From Planococcus citri (lineage: Eukaryota > Arthropoda > Insecta > Hemiptera > Pseudococcidae): 64,000 bases of DNA. This document shows positions 10,761 through 23,956 of this stretch, piece by piece. How positions within the stretch are numbered: the stretch's first letter is position 1; every line of letters starts with the position of its first letter. The notes beneath the pieces were generated by a model. It saw nothing but the letters and a program-made list of their open reading frames with translations. It did not search any database and was not told the origin of the DNA. A program made the translations under genes and the position numbers. Location: positions 33,778,559 through 33,842,558 of the forward strand of contig NC_088680.1 of NCBI RefSeq assembly GCF_950023065.1, in the 5' to 3' direction.

Positions 10761-13700
10761 CAAATAAAAATTTCATCACCTCTTGACCACGTGATCCCTA
10801 AGCAACGTTTATGAATACGGCCCTTGGTGTCAAGTGATGTCCATTGATATTTCTTCAATTTGTATTATCCAGCATTAAATGCATACTTCTATGAAAAATT
10901 TAACCTCAAGTTCCGGAAGCCATCCTTTATAAGCATCTTACTCCGAGAGCTCTCGATTTTATTCATATCATTCGCTATCGCAACCAAATCATTCAGACGA
11001 CAAAGTACTCGTACAATGTACATTCGCCCTATGTACATCAGTACGTGTACTTTTCGTTGGTATCATCGGATCAATGGAGATTTGTCATCACACTATTCTA
11101 ATCTAATACGACACAATCGGCAATAAGGAAGAGGAAACGGATGAAAAACAAAAACTATACACTCGTCGTACTGGAGCCTGCTGGAGGAAAAGTCAATGTC
11201 GCGGTAGGTATTAATTTAAACGTGTACGTTTTCACGGACGATTATCGGTAAAAAGAGAGACGATTTCGTTTTTTAAAAAATGTTAATTTTTCGCGGTGTA
11301 ATGGCCTTTTGAAACTTTAACTGTTTAGTACGCGTCTTCGGCGTTGGTCGCGTAGTATCTTAGGTCGTCGCGTCGCGTCGTTTGTTCTTTAAATAGTTAT
11401 GTATAAACGCGAGCAAGATGCAAGATGTTTTGGACTGGGACGGGTGAGGGTACCTATACCTATCCTGTATAATTCTGTATATACAAAGGTGCACAGATCG
11501 AATCGCTTCTGGATGCTTATAATTCGCCGAGTCATCGTAGAAGAATAATTTCTCTCCTACGTGTATATGCGTTTGTGTCATTGACGTATCCCGGCCGGAG
11601 GGGGATTTGCATATTGTGATTTGTTTCACCTTTTTCTCATTTCTTTCGTGGTGTGGTCGCGCGCTTCCAAAACGGCCAGAGAAACGCAAACGGTCGAATT
11701 ACCAAAAAAAAGTAAAGGAAACAACCAGAAAAACTGTAACTATTCATGCGATTCAGTTATAATGCATAAGAAATTTTTCAATCTGTGTATTGTCGATGAC
11801 CATATAATCGTGTACACGAATAGCGGATTCTTTCTGTCGGCCGGTTGAAGACATTTGTAGTACTGGTGCGAGAATGATGAGGACGAAAATGCATCGAATA
11901 GATTAAAAAATATATCACGAGATTTCTTCTTCTTCTTGTTCGTTCGGTCAACGGCGTGAGGGTGAAGACAATATAAACCAGTTGAAGATTTTTATACTTA
12001 TATTATGAAAACACATTACCATACCTACCTATGCGTTCGAAGAATAGAACCCAAAACAAGCAGTATTTTCTATACTTAATTATTTTCAAAAAATAAAAAA
12101 TGAGAAAAAAAGTGATCGGAAATTAATTAATGAGACGTGTGCAATGAACTTACGTATTCAAGGAATGGACCAGAATCGATAAAGATGTGAGAAGATGCGA
12201 TAAAACAAGCGTTTGAACTATTGTGCGAAGAAGAATTCGTCGAAATAATTGCATAACTATAATTTCACGGCGTGAAATAACCATCATCATCATCGTGATC
12301 ATCATCCGGACACATACGAGTATTAATTTTTTCGCCATCGCCAGGCCAGATGACAATGACCGTTGTGAATTGTGGAATGTGCGGTTCGTAGAAGTGTTGG
12401 CGAGGTGAATTCGTTTTTATGGGAATTTGATACTTGATACATAGAATATCGAACGTAAATATTATCGGTATTTTAGGGATGTTTTTAAATAACTTGGGTT
12501 TATTTCTTGTGTTTTTAGTACCTTATAATATCTATGAGATTATCCATACGAACATAGTAGTTTTTTTGCCTATTTTCCAAGTCTTTTTTTCTTCAATTTT
12601 TTCACATTTTTTAAAGCTCAACTATACATGTAGGAAAAATTTCAAACGTTCAAGTTCATGTTTAAATCTTACCTCCACTACCTACCTTCATTATGTAAAA
12701 ATTTTAAAAATTTTCCAATGTTGAGACAACAAAAAATTAGATTAAGTGATTTCTCGATGTCTTCAGTATTCGCATATCATCACTTTCAGGCCATTAGTAA
12801 AGCTCAAAATTAGTTTTTGTCAAGTTCAGGAGTTCTCAAAATGATACCCAATTTTTCCTTCAAAATACGATAATTTTTGTAATTATTTCATCAAGGTGGT
12901 AAAATAAGAATTGAGCAACTATTTTTTATCCCTCTCTCACTTGACTGAAAAATCAAATTGAGAGTTGATAATGGTTATTTGCTCGAATTTTCATCAAAAA
13001 AATGTAATAGACGCATTTTTTTGGGCTTCAAGATTTCTAAAGCATCAGATGAATACACATTAATTTTCACGAGATATGTACTATTTTTTTGAATTTTTTT
13101 TCTGACGAAATTAGTCATTTGATGTGAAAGTTCTCGCTCCGATTTTATGTTTTCAATACATTTTTGAGTTTTGATAAAAAATTTTAAAAATTTTCTTTTT
13201 TATAATAACAACCAATTTTTTCAGCCTTAAAAAAGGACTTATACAAAAATGCAAACTTGGTGATGCAAAAGTCATACTTTTTGTTGAAGTGGTTCTGGTA
13301 GACACCCTGAATACAGTTTTCAAATCGATTTATGGCTTTGGGGACTTATTTTTCACAAAATTATTGGCGAGTGGGAGAGGGGAAGGGGTAAGAAAACTGG
13401 GCCATTACCCCCACTATAAGTAAAATCAAAATGACCTAGCTTCGTAAACAATATAAAATTGCTGGTGAAAATTTAAAAATCTTGCTGTGGGCTTCAGAAT
13501 TTCTCAAAAGTTGTTTTCAAGTTTGGAGGGTTGAAATGAGGAAGTCATTTGCACTGATTTGGTTTGGATTCGATTGAAAAAAAATTATGAAAAAGTTAAA
13601 AGCTTGCTATAGTTTTGAAATTCAAGCCTCATTCGTCAAAAATCTAACAATGAACTTGAACTTCTAAAATTTAGCTACAGCGGTTTTGAGCCATGCACTA

Positions 13701-13803
13701 ATGATCTAGCTTGGTTCTGTTGAAATCGGAGAGTTTCAATTCAGTGGTTTCCATGTAAGAAATTCGAGTATATCCAGTAGAGAGTGGATTGCGAAAAAAA
13801 TCA
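10761..13803. other. Non-coding DNA with a CpG-richer patch
   Basis: No supported gene. About 11310-11700 is richer in CpG (GGTCGTCGCGTCGCGTCG) than its surroundings, and 12270-12310 is a small (CAT)n-like run. Neither is tied to a reading frame I trust. Confidence 0.5.
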
Positions 13804-14524
13804 GCGAATTTCGACTAAATTCAGTTGAGTTGAAAGTTATCCAGAAGATTTTTTAGCTTCGGAAGTGCTCCTTGAGGGGAGATTTGGGCTCTCAAAGTGG
13901 GGTATTTTCGAAAAAATCTTGGTTTTCGTGCTTGTCACTACACAACCGATTTTGGAAAATATGACTCAGTCTCAAATAAAAGTATTTGAGATTCTGCGTC
14001 GATGTATGCAATTGCTGTCAAAATTCAAGACCACTTTTATGGATCTTCTAAGAAGCAATGTTCATATTACATGAGCATTTGAAAATTTGCAAATCGTTTA
14101 TTTTTGGATGCATAAAGTTATGTTTTGAAAATTTTTTCTTTGTAAATATTTCGCATTAATTAAGTATACCAAAATATTGAAAGATATCATTCCTGAAACT
14201 GGAAAAATAGTTCAGAACGCAGTGATGCCAATTGCCATTTTTTCGATCATTTTTGATATTTTCAAAAAATCGAAAAAAATAATATCCAAAAACTGACAAA
14301 ACTTTTTCTACGCTGAATCTCAAATCCTTTCATTTGAGGCTGAACCATTTCCCCCAAAACATGTTGTGTAGCGATAGGAGCGAAAAAAACAAGATTTTTA
14401 AAAAAATGTCCCCTTTTTGAGGGCCTGAATCTCTCCTGCTGGGGCATCTCCAGAGCTAAAAATTTTTGTGGGTAACTTTCATCTCAAAATGAAGGTCTCT
14501 GCTGAATTCGGTCGAAACCCTTCA
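13804..14524. repeat. Large diverged foldback element
   Basis: The left arm (about 13804-14010) and right arm (about 14300-14524) are diverged reverse complements over roughly 200 bp. Matching blocks include TTTCGACTAAATTCAG against TTTCGACCGAATTCAG, GAAAGTTATCC against GAAAGTTACCC, CACTACACAACC against CGCTACACAACA, and ATTTGAGATTCTGCGT against ATTTGAGATTCAGCGT. A spacer of about 290 bp separates them. No transposase frame and no clear target duplication are seen. Confidence 0.65.
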
Positions 14525-16504
14525 CCGCACTTTGTAATATTGTACGACAATTGATTCAAATCAATAAATTAGGTAGGTACCTGAGCGAGTTTCGTTGATT
14601 TTTCAATTTTTTTGAAACATGAGGACTGTTCAGAATATATGATGAGTGCACAGACGCATAAATGTAGATAAAATTATTCAGGTGTACTTGAGCCAGCACC
14701 ACTTGAAAACATGGACGTAGGTGCACCTACCTATTTATGTATGAACTTTGGTAGATAAACATGTTGCCTATTCACAAATCGAAGGGGAAAATTCACATTA
14801 GAAAAGAAATTAGTGTGTACTTCAAAGACTTGGCGTAGAGTGATTTAATTATTATTTTGTTCAACCCAAAATTTAGAGAGCCTGTTATTGTAAATGCATA
14901 AAAAAAACTATTACGAGAAAGTATTCAAAGGCCTGGTAGAAAAATTTTGTGTCGAGAATAGATACAGGTAGGAATGAAAAAGGTATCCAAAAACATGTCA
15001 TCGTTGTAAAATGATACGAGCCCTGAATTTCATTTTATAAAGTACCTACATACTTAGTTTACTTTATTTTTGAAAATTCAATTTTGCTTGCAAAAAGCAT
15101 GTACATGTGAACAAAATGAAAGTTAAAAGTTGAAATTGATTTCCATTTTCTTTTCGAGTTTCAAGTTGATGGTGATTTTGAACTATTTTGAAGCCCTGTG
15201 CGGAGTTTCAGATTTACCAGATTTTGAAAAATTGCATAAAAATAACTAGGTAGGTATAATTTAGGCTATTAAAAAAATTAACCATCATGACATTTGAGAA
15301 AGTTGAATTTATCGTTCTGGCAACCTTTTCGATCAATTTTGGCACAATTCTACATTTGATTTTTCACAATTTTTTGGTAGACTTTAGAATTCCAGTGAGA
15401 TTGCCTATCACTAAAATACTTCTTCGGCAGTTGATTTTCCTCTCAATTAGGCACAAATCGATCGATTTTGGAGTGCTGCGGATCACGGGAGGGTCAGAAA
15501 ATATGTTTCAAAAAATCTCCTAGAAGCTGTTTTGATTTTTTTGATGCAAAAAAAAACCAATGGCAATTCTTTGATTCAACTATAGTTAACGAAGCTCGAA
15601 TTTTACTTTTTTTCCACGTTTTGAATGTTTCGAATCTTCTGAATGACATAATCCTTTTGAGTCACATGCTAATTTTTTAAAACTTTTAAAAAATATATAA
15701 AATCCAATAATCTGAAGAAGGGACCAGGGTGGCTCAAGATCGGTTTCAAATCGCGACTGATCGATTTAAAAGGTTGAAAATAGAGGTGCATAAGAGTCAA
15801 ATTTCACCTTTCTTGCGCAAGGGTGTAAGATTTTGAAAATTTACTATGTAAATTTCGTGAGGATAATTTTTTTGTCTTATACAAAAATAGAAGGAATCGC
15901 AATAAGCACAATATATTCGTTTAAGAAGAATACATTTTTAGAAATGGGTGTTCGGAGTCAAAAATTGGATCATAATTAATTTTCGAAATTTGAAACAAGG
16001 AATTCAGCTTTTGAAATTAATTTAGACAGCGTATATTATATTTTTTCTATGTGCTCTTTCAATTTTTCAAAATCTTGACTCGATATTTTTCTGCCTGCTT
16101 AGGATACCCTCCTTATTTATGAAAAAATCATTACGATCGTCGTGATTATCCCCCCTCCCCTCCCAGAGCTCGTATCTAGTTGACATTTTATGTGAATGAA
16201 TTTTGAATATCTAATTCATGTTTCCTTGAAGTAATGTGGTCTTTTATACTTTGCTTTAGGCAAATCATCACCATGGCAGGATTATTTAGATTTTATAGAA
16301 TCCTTTCTCAGAAAGCAAAAATTCTCTCATGAAGTTGATAAACACATTTTTTCCTCAACAATGACGTTATCAATGTAATCGGCTTCAAAATCTTGAAGGT
16401 AAAAAGTAGGTAATCGAAATTTACTCAACTTGTATTAACCACTATGCAATGCCCATTTTTCGATGAGTAAGAATTTTTTTGAGTTTTTTTTTCAGCAGTC
16501 ATGC
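14525..16504. other. Non-coding DNA, no gene seen
   Basis: AT-rich, with short frames only (for example 15287-15523) that show no domain. Nothing else is supported. Confidence 0.5.
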
Positions 16505-16526
16505 CCAGTGATGGCAAAACTTTTGC

Positions 16527-16815
16527 ATTCAAGTTTCAGTTTTACTTTTTTCGGTTTCAATAGTCAGTTTTAATCATTTCAGTTTCATTTTTGTTCCACT
16601 TTTTTCCCCATCAAATTCGTAATATTTTGAAAATTTAAGGGAAAAAATGAACTACCAAAAATCAGTTTTGGTTTTTTCAGTTTCAGTTTTAGTTTCAATT
16701 TCTACATTCAAGTTTCATTCTAGTTCAACTGTTTTTCCCATCAAATTCGTAATATTTTGGAAATTTCTAGGAAAAAAATGATCAACCAAAAATAAGTTTT
16801 GCTCATTTCAGACAC
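16527..16815. repeat. Two-copy direct repeat, about 145 bp unit
   Basis: TTCAAGTTTCA..., CCCATCAAATTCGTAATATTTTG, GGGAAAAAATGA/GGAAAAAAATGA and ACCAAAAATMAGTTTTG recur in the same order in two adjoining copies (about 16527-16680 and 16705-16815). Non-coding. Confidence 0.6.
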
Positions 16816-17249
16816 TCTGCAAAGGAAGGAAAAGCGTCGTAAGAAAATGGTTGGCAAGTTCTTAAAACACAGAAGAAAGTCACGATGACATCACACAGAT
16901 TCTTAGGTGATGAAAAAGGTGTCATCAAACGGAATCTACTGCGAAAAATATTTTCAAGTCCGGTTTAATTAAAAAAGAAAAACTTGACAAAACGTATTCT
17001 TATCTTGTCCTTTGAAAAAGTCTTCCCTCCTCTCTCCTCTAGGCTCTACTCTTATGAACAAATCTTCACCGATACCGTTTTCCGAACACATAGCGGTACG
17101 ACATTCGATAATAACCCATACCTATAAGTCGCAAAATTACATCAACAATGTATCACTGCGAAATGAAAATTATTCGCGTGTAGTGTGTAAAATTACCAAT
17201 ATATGACAAAGAAAATGAAAAGAAATGGCGAAAGAAAGAAAATAAAATA

Positions 17250-19248
17250 AGAAAAATATTAATAATACCTCATCGAAGAAGAAGAAGAAGAAGAAAAAAA
17301 TAGAAGAAAAAGAAGGCGCTTTACGAGAAAAATGTTAGCTACGTGCATTTACTGCAGTATAAGCGACAAATGATGGTTAGATTGGTCAGGTAAACGCGAT
17401 AGTATGCTCGGAAGTTATTTATTTTCCCATTTAAGTAATAAGTAAATTTCACGTACTCGCGTATGACAAACACATACATACGACGAGCAAACTCATCACC
17501 AGTGCAGCAGAGGAGAAAGACCTTTAGGTAGGTATAGGTAGGAAAAAAGAAAGGGGGAAAAGAAGGAATTTAGCCGAAGTGGCGATAAAGGAGATGAAGA
17601 GAAGAAATGAAGAGATATTCTGTGTGAGTATAGGAAGAGAGTGAGAGAGAGAGATGCTGCGAGTTGCATAGTCGTTCAGAATCAGGATCTATTTATGCCG
17701 GTGTATTTTTGGTGGGATGTCGATGACAATTCGCAGTTGTGTCGTTCAGGTACCTCTACCTATCTGTTGTGCAGTAATCTTGTACCACGATGAATGATTA
17801 CGTAGAGTAGCAACGTGCTAGTAAAGAGAGAAAGAGAGAAAGAGGTGATAGAGTGAAAGATGTTGTGCCTGTACACTAGTAGCATCATCGATGATATGAA
17901 GAAGGAGGTGGCGGAGGCGGAGGCGGCGGCCAAGACGCGGAGAGATGCTCTCCTTGGCCATCGATGCGGAGAAAGATGTTGCCGCGCCACGTCGTAGAGT
18001 GAGAGAAAGATTTGCAGGAGCGCGGGAAACCTTTTTCCCGACTATCTGATTGGCTTTCGATTACCAGCCGAATTATACGATTGGCGAAGAGTAACGCGTA
18101 GTCGTAGTCGGTTTATTCGCGCGCGCTAAACAAAAGAACGACCAGCGTCGAGTAGCTATTCTATTGTTGACGTAATCGTCATGGTCATGGTTTTAGCATC
18201 TTCTTGTCGTCGTCGTCTTTTCCTACTTTTTCGCTCATCTACCAGCAGCCAAGCTTCTTGTATGTGTGAGTCGGCAGCTACCTAGAAGCAGACGGTCGTA
18301 GTGGTGAGGTTTTTTTCTTCTCACTTCTTCTCACTTTGGCAAAGTATACGCGAGTAGTAGGAGAAGTAGAGGTGTGCGGGTGGTAAGGCCGGCTCTTCAA
18401 TTTACCTTACTTATTTACGGCTTTATGGTACGAAAATGTTGGCAGATTTGGCCTAACGTGTAGCTACCGTCTATCTCCTCTACCCAGCTACCTGTATCTG
18501 CCTGTGTGTGCGTGCAAACCCAGCATTTTACCAGCAGCCTGCACACTGCAGTCTTCGTATACTTCTCGCAGCCATCGTGCACATTTCTTTTACGATTTTT
18601 CACCATCTCTCCATTCTGCTGCTGCGGCCCAACAAACGGTTTTATATCGCTAAGGAAAAACGTGCAGTTATCGCTTTGTGTACCTAGTCTGTCGGGAAAA
18701 TCGGTGTTGCGGCGTTATACCTACAAAGTGTACCTATCGATTTGGATTTTGTTTAATTTTTCGCTGTTTCGAGTTGCGCTTTTTCGGTCGTTACGTTGTT
18801 TTTTTTAATTTTCATTTTTCCAGTGGTGATGCACGATTTATCGTATACGAAGAGTACTCGTATAAGGTGAATATTTTGGTCATCTTTTTGCTGATCGCTT
18901 ATACCATAGGTACCGGTGATCTATTCCAAGTTTGGATCGATCTAGGTCATCCGAAGCGATATAGTCTCTTGTACGGGTATTTTTTTCGTAAACGATCGAT
19001 AGTGATTATATTTTTCGTTTTTTTTTTGTTTTCCTTTTTAGATTTTAGTGAACTCGTCTCTCGGGTGTTTTTTCGTCATCTTTGAGAAGTAAAATCGTAT
19101 ACCTAGTTTCGAATACGAATGAATCGTATGATCGCCTCGGTCGCTGAACTTTGATTAAGACTTGAGTTCGAGTGTAATTGTGTTCGATTTTTTTTGTTGT
19201 TTTTTTTTGGTTCTTGTCACCGGATTTTTACGTTTAAATAAGATCAAA
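17250..19248 (+). promoter_or_regulatory. CpG-richer promoter-like region ahead of exon 1
   Basis: Base composition shifts here. CpG is frequent around 17880-18140. GATTGG (inverted CCAAT) occurs at 18048 and 18079, next to CGCGGGAAA/TTTTTCCCG. (GAA)n and (GAGA)n runs lie at about 17270-17320 and 17630-17660. The region leads into the ATG and donor at 19249-19275. It would be the promoter and 5' UTR if the exons below are real. The frames inside it (17760-17990, 18506-18808, 18678-19085) lack recognisable domains and are not called. Confidence 0.4.
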
Positions 19249-19274
19249 ATGCATCTAACAATTAGTAAATTAAG
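19249..19274 (+). CDS. Candidate first coding exon of a host gene (partial)
   Basis: ATCAAAATG gives a good insect start context. After 26 coding bases (M-H-L-T-I-S-K-L plus two bases) comes TAAG|GTGAGT, a near-perfect 5' splice site at 19274/19275. The next exon must start in phase 2. Joined to 23899-23956 the frame stays open for 28 codons and ends on a codon boundary; joined directly to 32851-32890 it also stays open. Such short open exons can occur by chance. I do not recognise the protein, and the ATG could instead belong to an upstream ORF in a 5' UTR. Confidence 0.35.
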
Positions 19275-22200
19275 GTGAGTTGATATAGAATATTTTTATA
19301 TATTTTAATTAATTTTTTGATGCAAGTTCGTCGAAAATATCTTTCTTATTTTGTTCAATAAGAGTTGATTTTTAACGAAAAATATGTATTTTACAATAAG
19401 GCATAACATGACCCAATTTTCGATCCCAGTGATGTAATAGAGCCATTTTATAAGAGTTGTACATACGAACAAGAAAAACTATTTTTTTCGAAATCAAAAT
19501 ATTAATCGTTTGAAAAATGAATCAAACCTACTGAATGAAAAATCACATCAATGAAATTGTAACCGTTTGGAAAATCTTTACGAAACGCTTCGTCGAGGTT
19601 TTGCAAACGCGACGAAAAACCAGTTAGAATTTCTTCAGCGTTCTCGTTGCTCTCTGTTTATTAGCGGTACAAATATCGTATTTGCGGCGAATGAGTATGC
19701 AATTTTATTACCATCTCGTGTATCGTTATGTTTTCATAGGGATATGGTTCGTAGTATACCTAACATGTGCTTGCACGACGTGTGTGAGAATGAAATTTAC
19801 ACGTTTTGTAGGGTAGATAGATATGCTTTTTACCACTAGAATTAGGAAAATGCAATAATATTGTAGGATTAAATGATTGAATGAAATTTAGTGGTTTATA
19901 AATTTTGGTATTTTTGGGTTAGGTTGTGTTTAAAGTGTAAACGTACTTGGATATGCGTTTGAAACGCGTTCTAGTTAAACTAGACACTGAATTAATTGAA
20001 GTGAATAATTTTAATCACCTCGAATGCATCGTGATTATGGTACTCTATTTAAAATTTGCGTGCAGTGATTCATTTACTTTCCGGAGTGTGGGAATGTGAA
20101 TTTAAAGCTTTTAATAAATTTTTATAACTAATTAAAATCTAAAATTGGACCAGGTATTGAATTATTTTGTGAGAAAAATTTACAAAATGAAATGAAACGA
20201 GGAGAGAATGATGGTTTAGATTGCATGATTAAGTTCATTTGAAAAGAAGAAGTCAAAATAAATAAAGTAAGTATTAAAAGAAAACTAAAAAATTTTATTC
20301 AACTTGAATTAAGTACCTACATAAGTGGAATGAAGTAAAAAATAAATAAATAAATTTTAAAAAAGGCGCGTGCTTTAAAAATCATTATGTTTGGTATTCA
20401 GCTGTATCTACCTATAAATTTATTTGTCTATCAAAATAATTTTTAAAGCAGAAAGAAATTAGAAACAAAAAAAAAAATCATGAAAATTCTGAGTGTCCAA
20501 CTGTCCAACATTCCTGTAATCCTGCTATTCCCATCCTACTTTTTTCGAGTTCTGATGTCGTTTTTTTGTAAAGTTTTTTTTTAAAATTAAAAACTCCTGT
20601 TTTTTTTCAATTTTTCCAATTGAACTTTAAATATTTCAATTCGTTATCCTCCCGTTGTATGTAGAATTTTGAAAAAAATGATGGTAAAATCTCAGATTTG
20701 CCTTACAACTCAACTTAAAAATTTTTCAACTTTTCAAAATAGGAAATTATGTTTCATTTCTTGGAAATTCACATTCCTTTCTCCTAATAACTTACAAAAA
20801 ACAAAATTGCCCCCCCTCGAATAAACACGTTGTTTTGATATTCTGAACTGAAACAACTTTTTCAAAAATGCTATCTCTTCCCTTTTTCAAAAATGAGTAA
20901 TCTTCAAAGAATCGATTCGATTTTTTAAAAGAACAAACGCATTGAAAACTAATAATTTAGAAAAAGGTCAATAAAAACGCTTGAAAGAAGTTGAAAAATT
21001 TTTAAAACGAAAAACTGTAATGGTAAAAGTATTGTCAATTCCTAAAAAAAGGAATATTCGAAAACATTGAAAAAGCGATAAATTGATGCGTAAAATGTTG
21101 ACTCCTTCCCCTCTTCTCTCAAAGAAAGAAATTCTGAAGTGATTGAAAAATTTCTGCTAAAAATTCAACTAAAATAAAATCCTGCTTTTTCATTTTGAAA
21201 TTCTGTTACACACCTTCAAATCGATCAATTTTAAGCCCAAAAATGTTAGACTTGAATTCGTAATCGATATGTTAGTGACTACCTACCTATTTCTTGATGA
21301 GTAATTTTTTCTAAAAGGGACAATTTTTCAAAAACTCTATGAAATGAGAGTGAAATTGAAGTACACACACGTAATTTTCACATGGGCAGTAAGGTTTAGT
21401 AACATAAAGCTATTGAAATTTGACCATTTTAAAATTCATATATATACATTTTTATGCAAAAAATCAACCGTGTAAATTCCCATTGTGGCCATCTACATAC
21501 AAGTACAACAATACAACAAATTACAAATTTCAAACTCTTCAAAATTTTGGTTATTTTTGTAAAATGTTGAAAAAAATATATTTCACTCTTCAGAAACAGT
21601 TTAAAATGCAATCCAATTTTTGGGTCATTTTCTCAGAAAAAGGCGAGAAAGATTTACCTTCTGGAGTCATGGTCTCTCTTATTTTACTGATGAAATTGTT
21701 TCAGTTTTTTTATTTATTTTTTAAAATTTATTACTATTATTTTTTATTATGTAATTTATTTTCAAAGATTTCACATACTCACTTCATCAATTCATACTTT
21801 ACCTATTTTGAAAATATTCATTTAGGTATTTTCTTTTTTCAAAAAAGTCAAGTGTGATGAAATATAATGGATAATTATTTTGCAAATTCCTGTTGTATGT
21901 ACCTAATTCTATTGCAAACCAGACGTTAAGATTGGACATTATTACCTATAATACCATTCACAATGAATCTTGCCATTAGTTTGAAATCGCGAATCTCTCA
22001 AATTTTCCCCCCCAAAACAGAATTCAGATTGTATTTCATTTTTTAAAAACATTTTTTTTTAAACATTAGTTTTTGAGGAGGAACATTTTATCTGTAATTG
22101 GATTTTTTAAGCTGTCGAATTAATTTTGTCAATTTTAAATGAAAGAAGGGGAGAATTAAGTCTGTGCTTTCTTCCTTCAATTTCCTATTGTTTCAGGATT

Positions 22201-23898
22201 TCTACTGATTGACAAAGTCAAAAAAAAGAGAAATTGAATTGGAGGTCATAAAATGGAAAAAACGTGTAGAATATTCTCAAAAATCATGAAAATCCGAGAA
22301 ATGGCTCGAAATTGAAAATTGAATAGAAAGCAAAATTATATTTTTGGGTAGATGACTACTTAGTACTTAATATTAATTTTATGTACGTACTCATAGTAAT
22401 TTTTGCAAAACCTGAAAAAATGTGGTCGATTTTTTGAGGAAGAAAGGAGAAATAAGAGAATGGTCAGAAATTGAAAATTGAGGAAGAAAATCAGAAAATT
22501 GCGGAGAAAAAGTTGAGAAACTCGGCTTGTAGGTAATTTGGTAACACCCTGAATGCATTTCAATTTTGTTTTCATCAGTCATTTTATTTTTTTCATTTTT
22601 TGAAATACTTCCGTCATATAAAAAAATAATGGACTTCACTGATCACTGATCAGTACTAGCAGGGTTGAGCACTTGAACTCAGTTTGACTCCTTTTCAGTG
22701 CCGGTGTCAGGTTTTTTCCTTGGGGGGGGGGGGGATAATTGGGTGCAAATCAATTAATTTTATCATCTCATTTTTTGGGTGAGGAGATGTGATGGATAAA
22801 GTAAAGGTTTCTGTTGGGGGGGGGGGCAGAAACCACATAGCTGTCTCACTTACCTATTTATTTCACTTTTAAAAAGGAGGAACTTCAAAGACTGAAGTTT
22901 GTCTGGAAGGTAGTATTTCGAGTAAATAGCTAGTATACACGAATATAGGTATACCCATAATGTAGGTTTAAGATGAAGAAAAATCCGGCCCTTCGTCTCA
23001 AAAAAATAAAAAAACGAAGTGATATATGTGCCCAAGTGAATGAAGGACGCGAATAAATTAATTTAAATAATTTCATTTTTTTTACAATTTTAGAACAAGC
23101 TATACATATTGTGTGTAATCGATCTGTCCCAGTGAAACAAGAGTGTGAAATTGGTTAAAAAATTACCACTTTTTATCATTGACAATTTTTTTCAAAAAAT
23201 TACTGGACTCGGGGGGAGGAGGAGATTCTTACTCCAATTCCTTCCTAAAACCAGCACTACTTTTTTTTCAAAAATTAGTTGAAAATATCATCTAATCCGG
23301 TGTTTTTTAAGAACAATTTTCATATAAGAATTCTTGTTTGTTAAGTTCTAAAAATCATGTTTTTGATCCAAACAATTTTTCAGAATGATTTGACCATTCG
23401 ATTACGAATAATTTTTACAAAAATAATAAATTTCACAATTTGAAATTTTCATCTACAAGAGTTGAGTTCTAGACTCGAGAATTCCTCAGTTAGATGTTTA
23501 TACATATCACACATTTTAGTTTCGTATTTTTTTTTCACACTTTGAAATCTCGATAGCGGTACATAAGTCTAGGTAGGAAGGTAGGTACCGCAAAACTCGA
23601 CTCGAATGAAAACTATAGGTAGGTACGCAATAAGATGAAGATGAACCGTACTCTCGAGTATTTCGAAGCTGCTAAGAGGTGGGTGTCGAGAGAATAAGTT
23701 GAAAAAAATCGAGCATTCACACACGACAATGTTATTCTTGAAAACCGCATAATATTGTGGACAAGAAGAAGAACTCGCGATGACGATGAATTTAGGTGAA
23801 TGTTTCGTTCTAGTTAAGTGCATAGAACCGCGTGTTTTCAACCTAGAGACTTGACTTAATGATGGTTACGATACGTGCTATAAAAAATATTTTTTCAG
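19275..23898 (+). other. Candidate intron 1 (4.6 kb), no gene inside
   Basis: Bounded by GTGAGT and TTTTTTCAG. It is AT-rich and holds a hAT-like inverted-repeat element (22696-23259) and poly-G runs near 22722 and 22815. The frame at 21420-21857 is AT-driven and not called. Confidence 0.35.
22696..23259. mobile_element. Possible hAT-like MITE
   Basis: The left end CAGTGCCGG and right end CCAGCACTA (reverse complement TAGTGCTGG) match in 7 of 9 positions. The flanking octamers CTCCTTTT (22688-22695) and CTTTTTTT (23260-23267) agree in 6 of 8. The interior has G-runs near both ends. The short ends and imperfect duplication make this a weak call. Confidence 0.3.
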
Positions 23899-23956
23899 CG
23901 CCGTTTCTCACGCAAAATTCTTATCACGTGCGTGCAAAGTATTCGGTATTTACCAG
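23899..23956 (+). CDS. Candidate internal exon 2 of a host gene
   Basis: A pyrimidine-rich tract ending TATTTTTTCAG (AG at 23897-23898) precedes 58 bases open in the phase set by 19249-19274. They are followed by CCAG|GTATGA at 23956/23957. The segment encodes about 19 residues (S-A-V-S-H-A-K-F-L...I-Y-Q) and ends in phase 0. It is CpG-richer than its surroundings. Its length is not a multiple of three, so skipping it would change the frame downstream. Function unknown. Confidence 0.35.

Noticed and set aside
18506..19085. Overlapping 100- and 135-codon frames in the promoter-like region
   Set aside because: Two overlapping frames with no homologous motif. The hydrophobic F/L/S content follows from T-rich DNA.
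21420..21857. 145-codon plus-strand frame
   Set aside because: Composition is driven by AT-rich sequence (F, Y, K, I), a minus-strand frame overlaps it, and no domain is visible.
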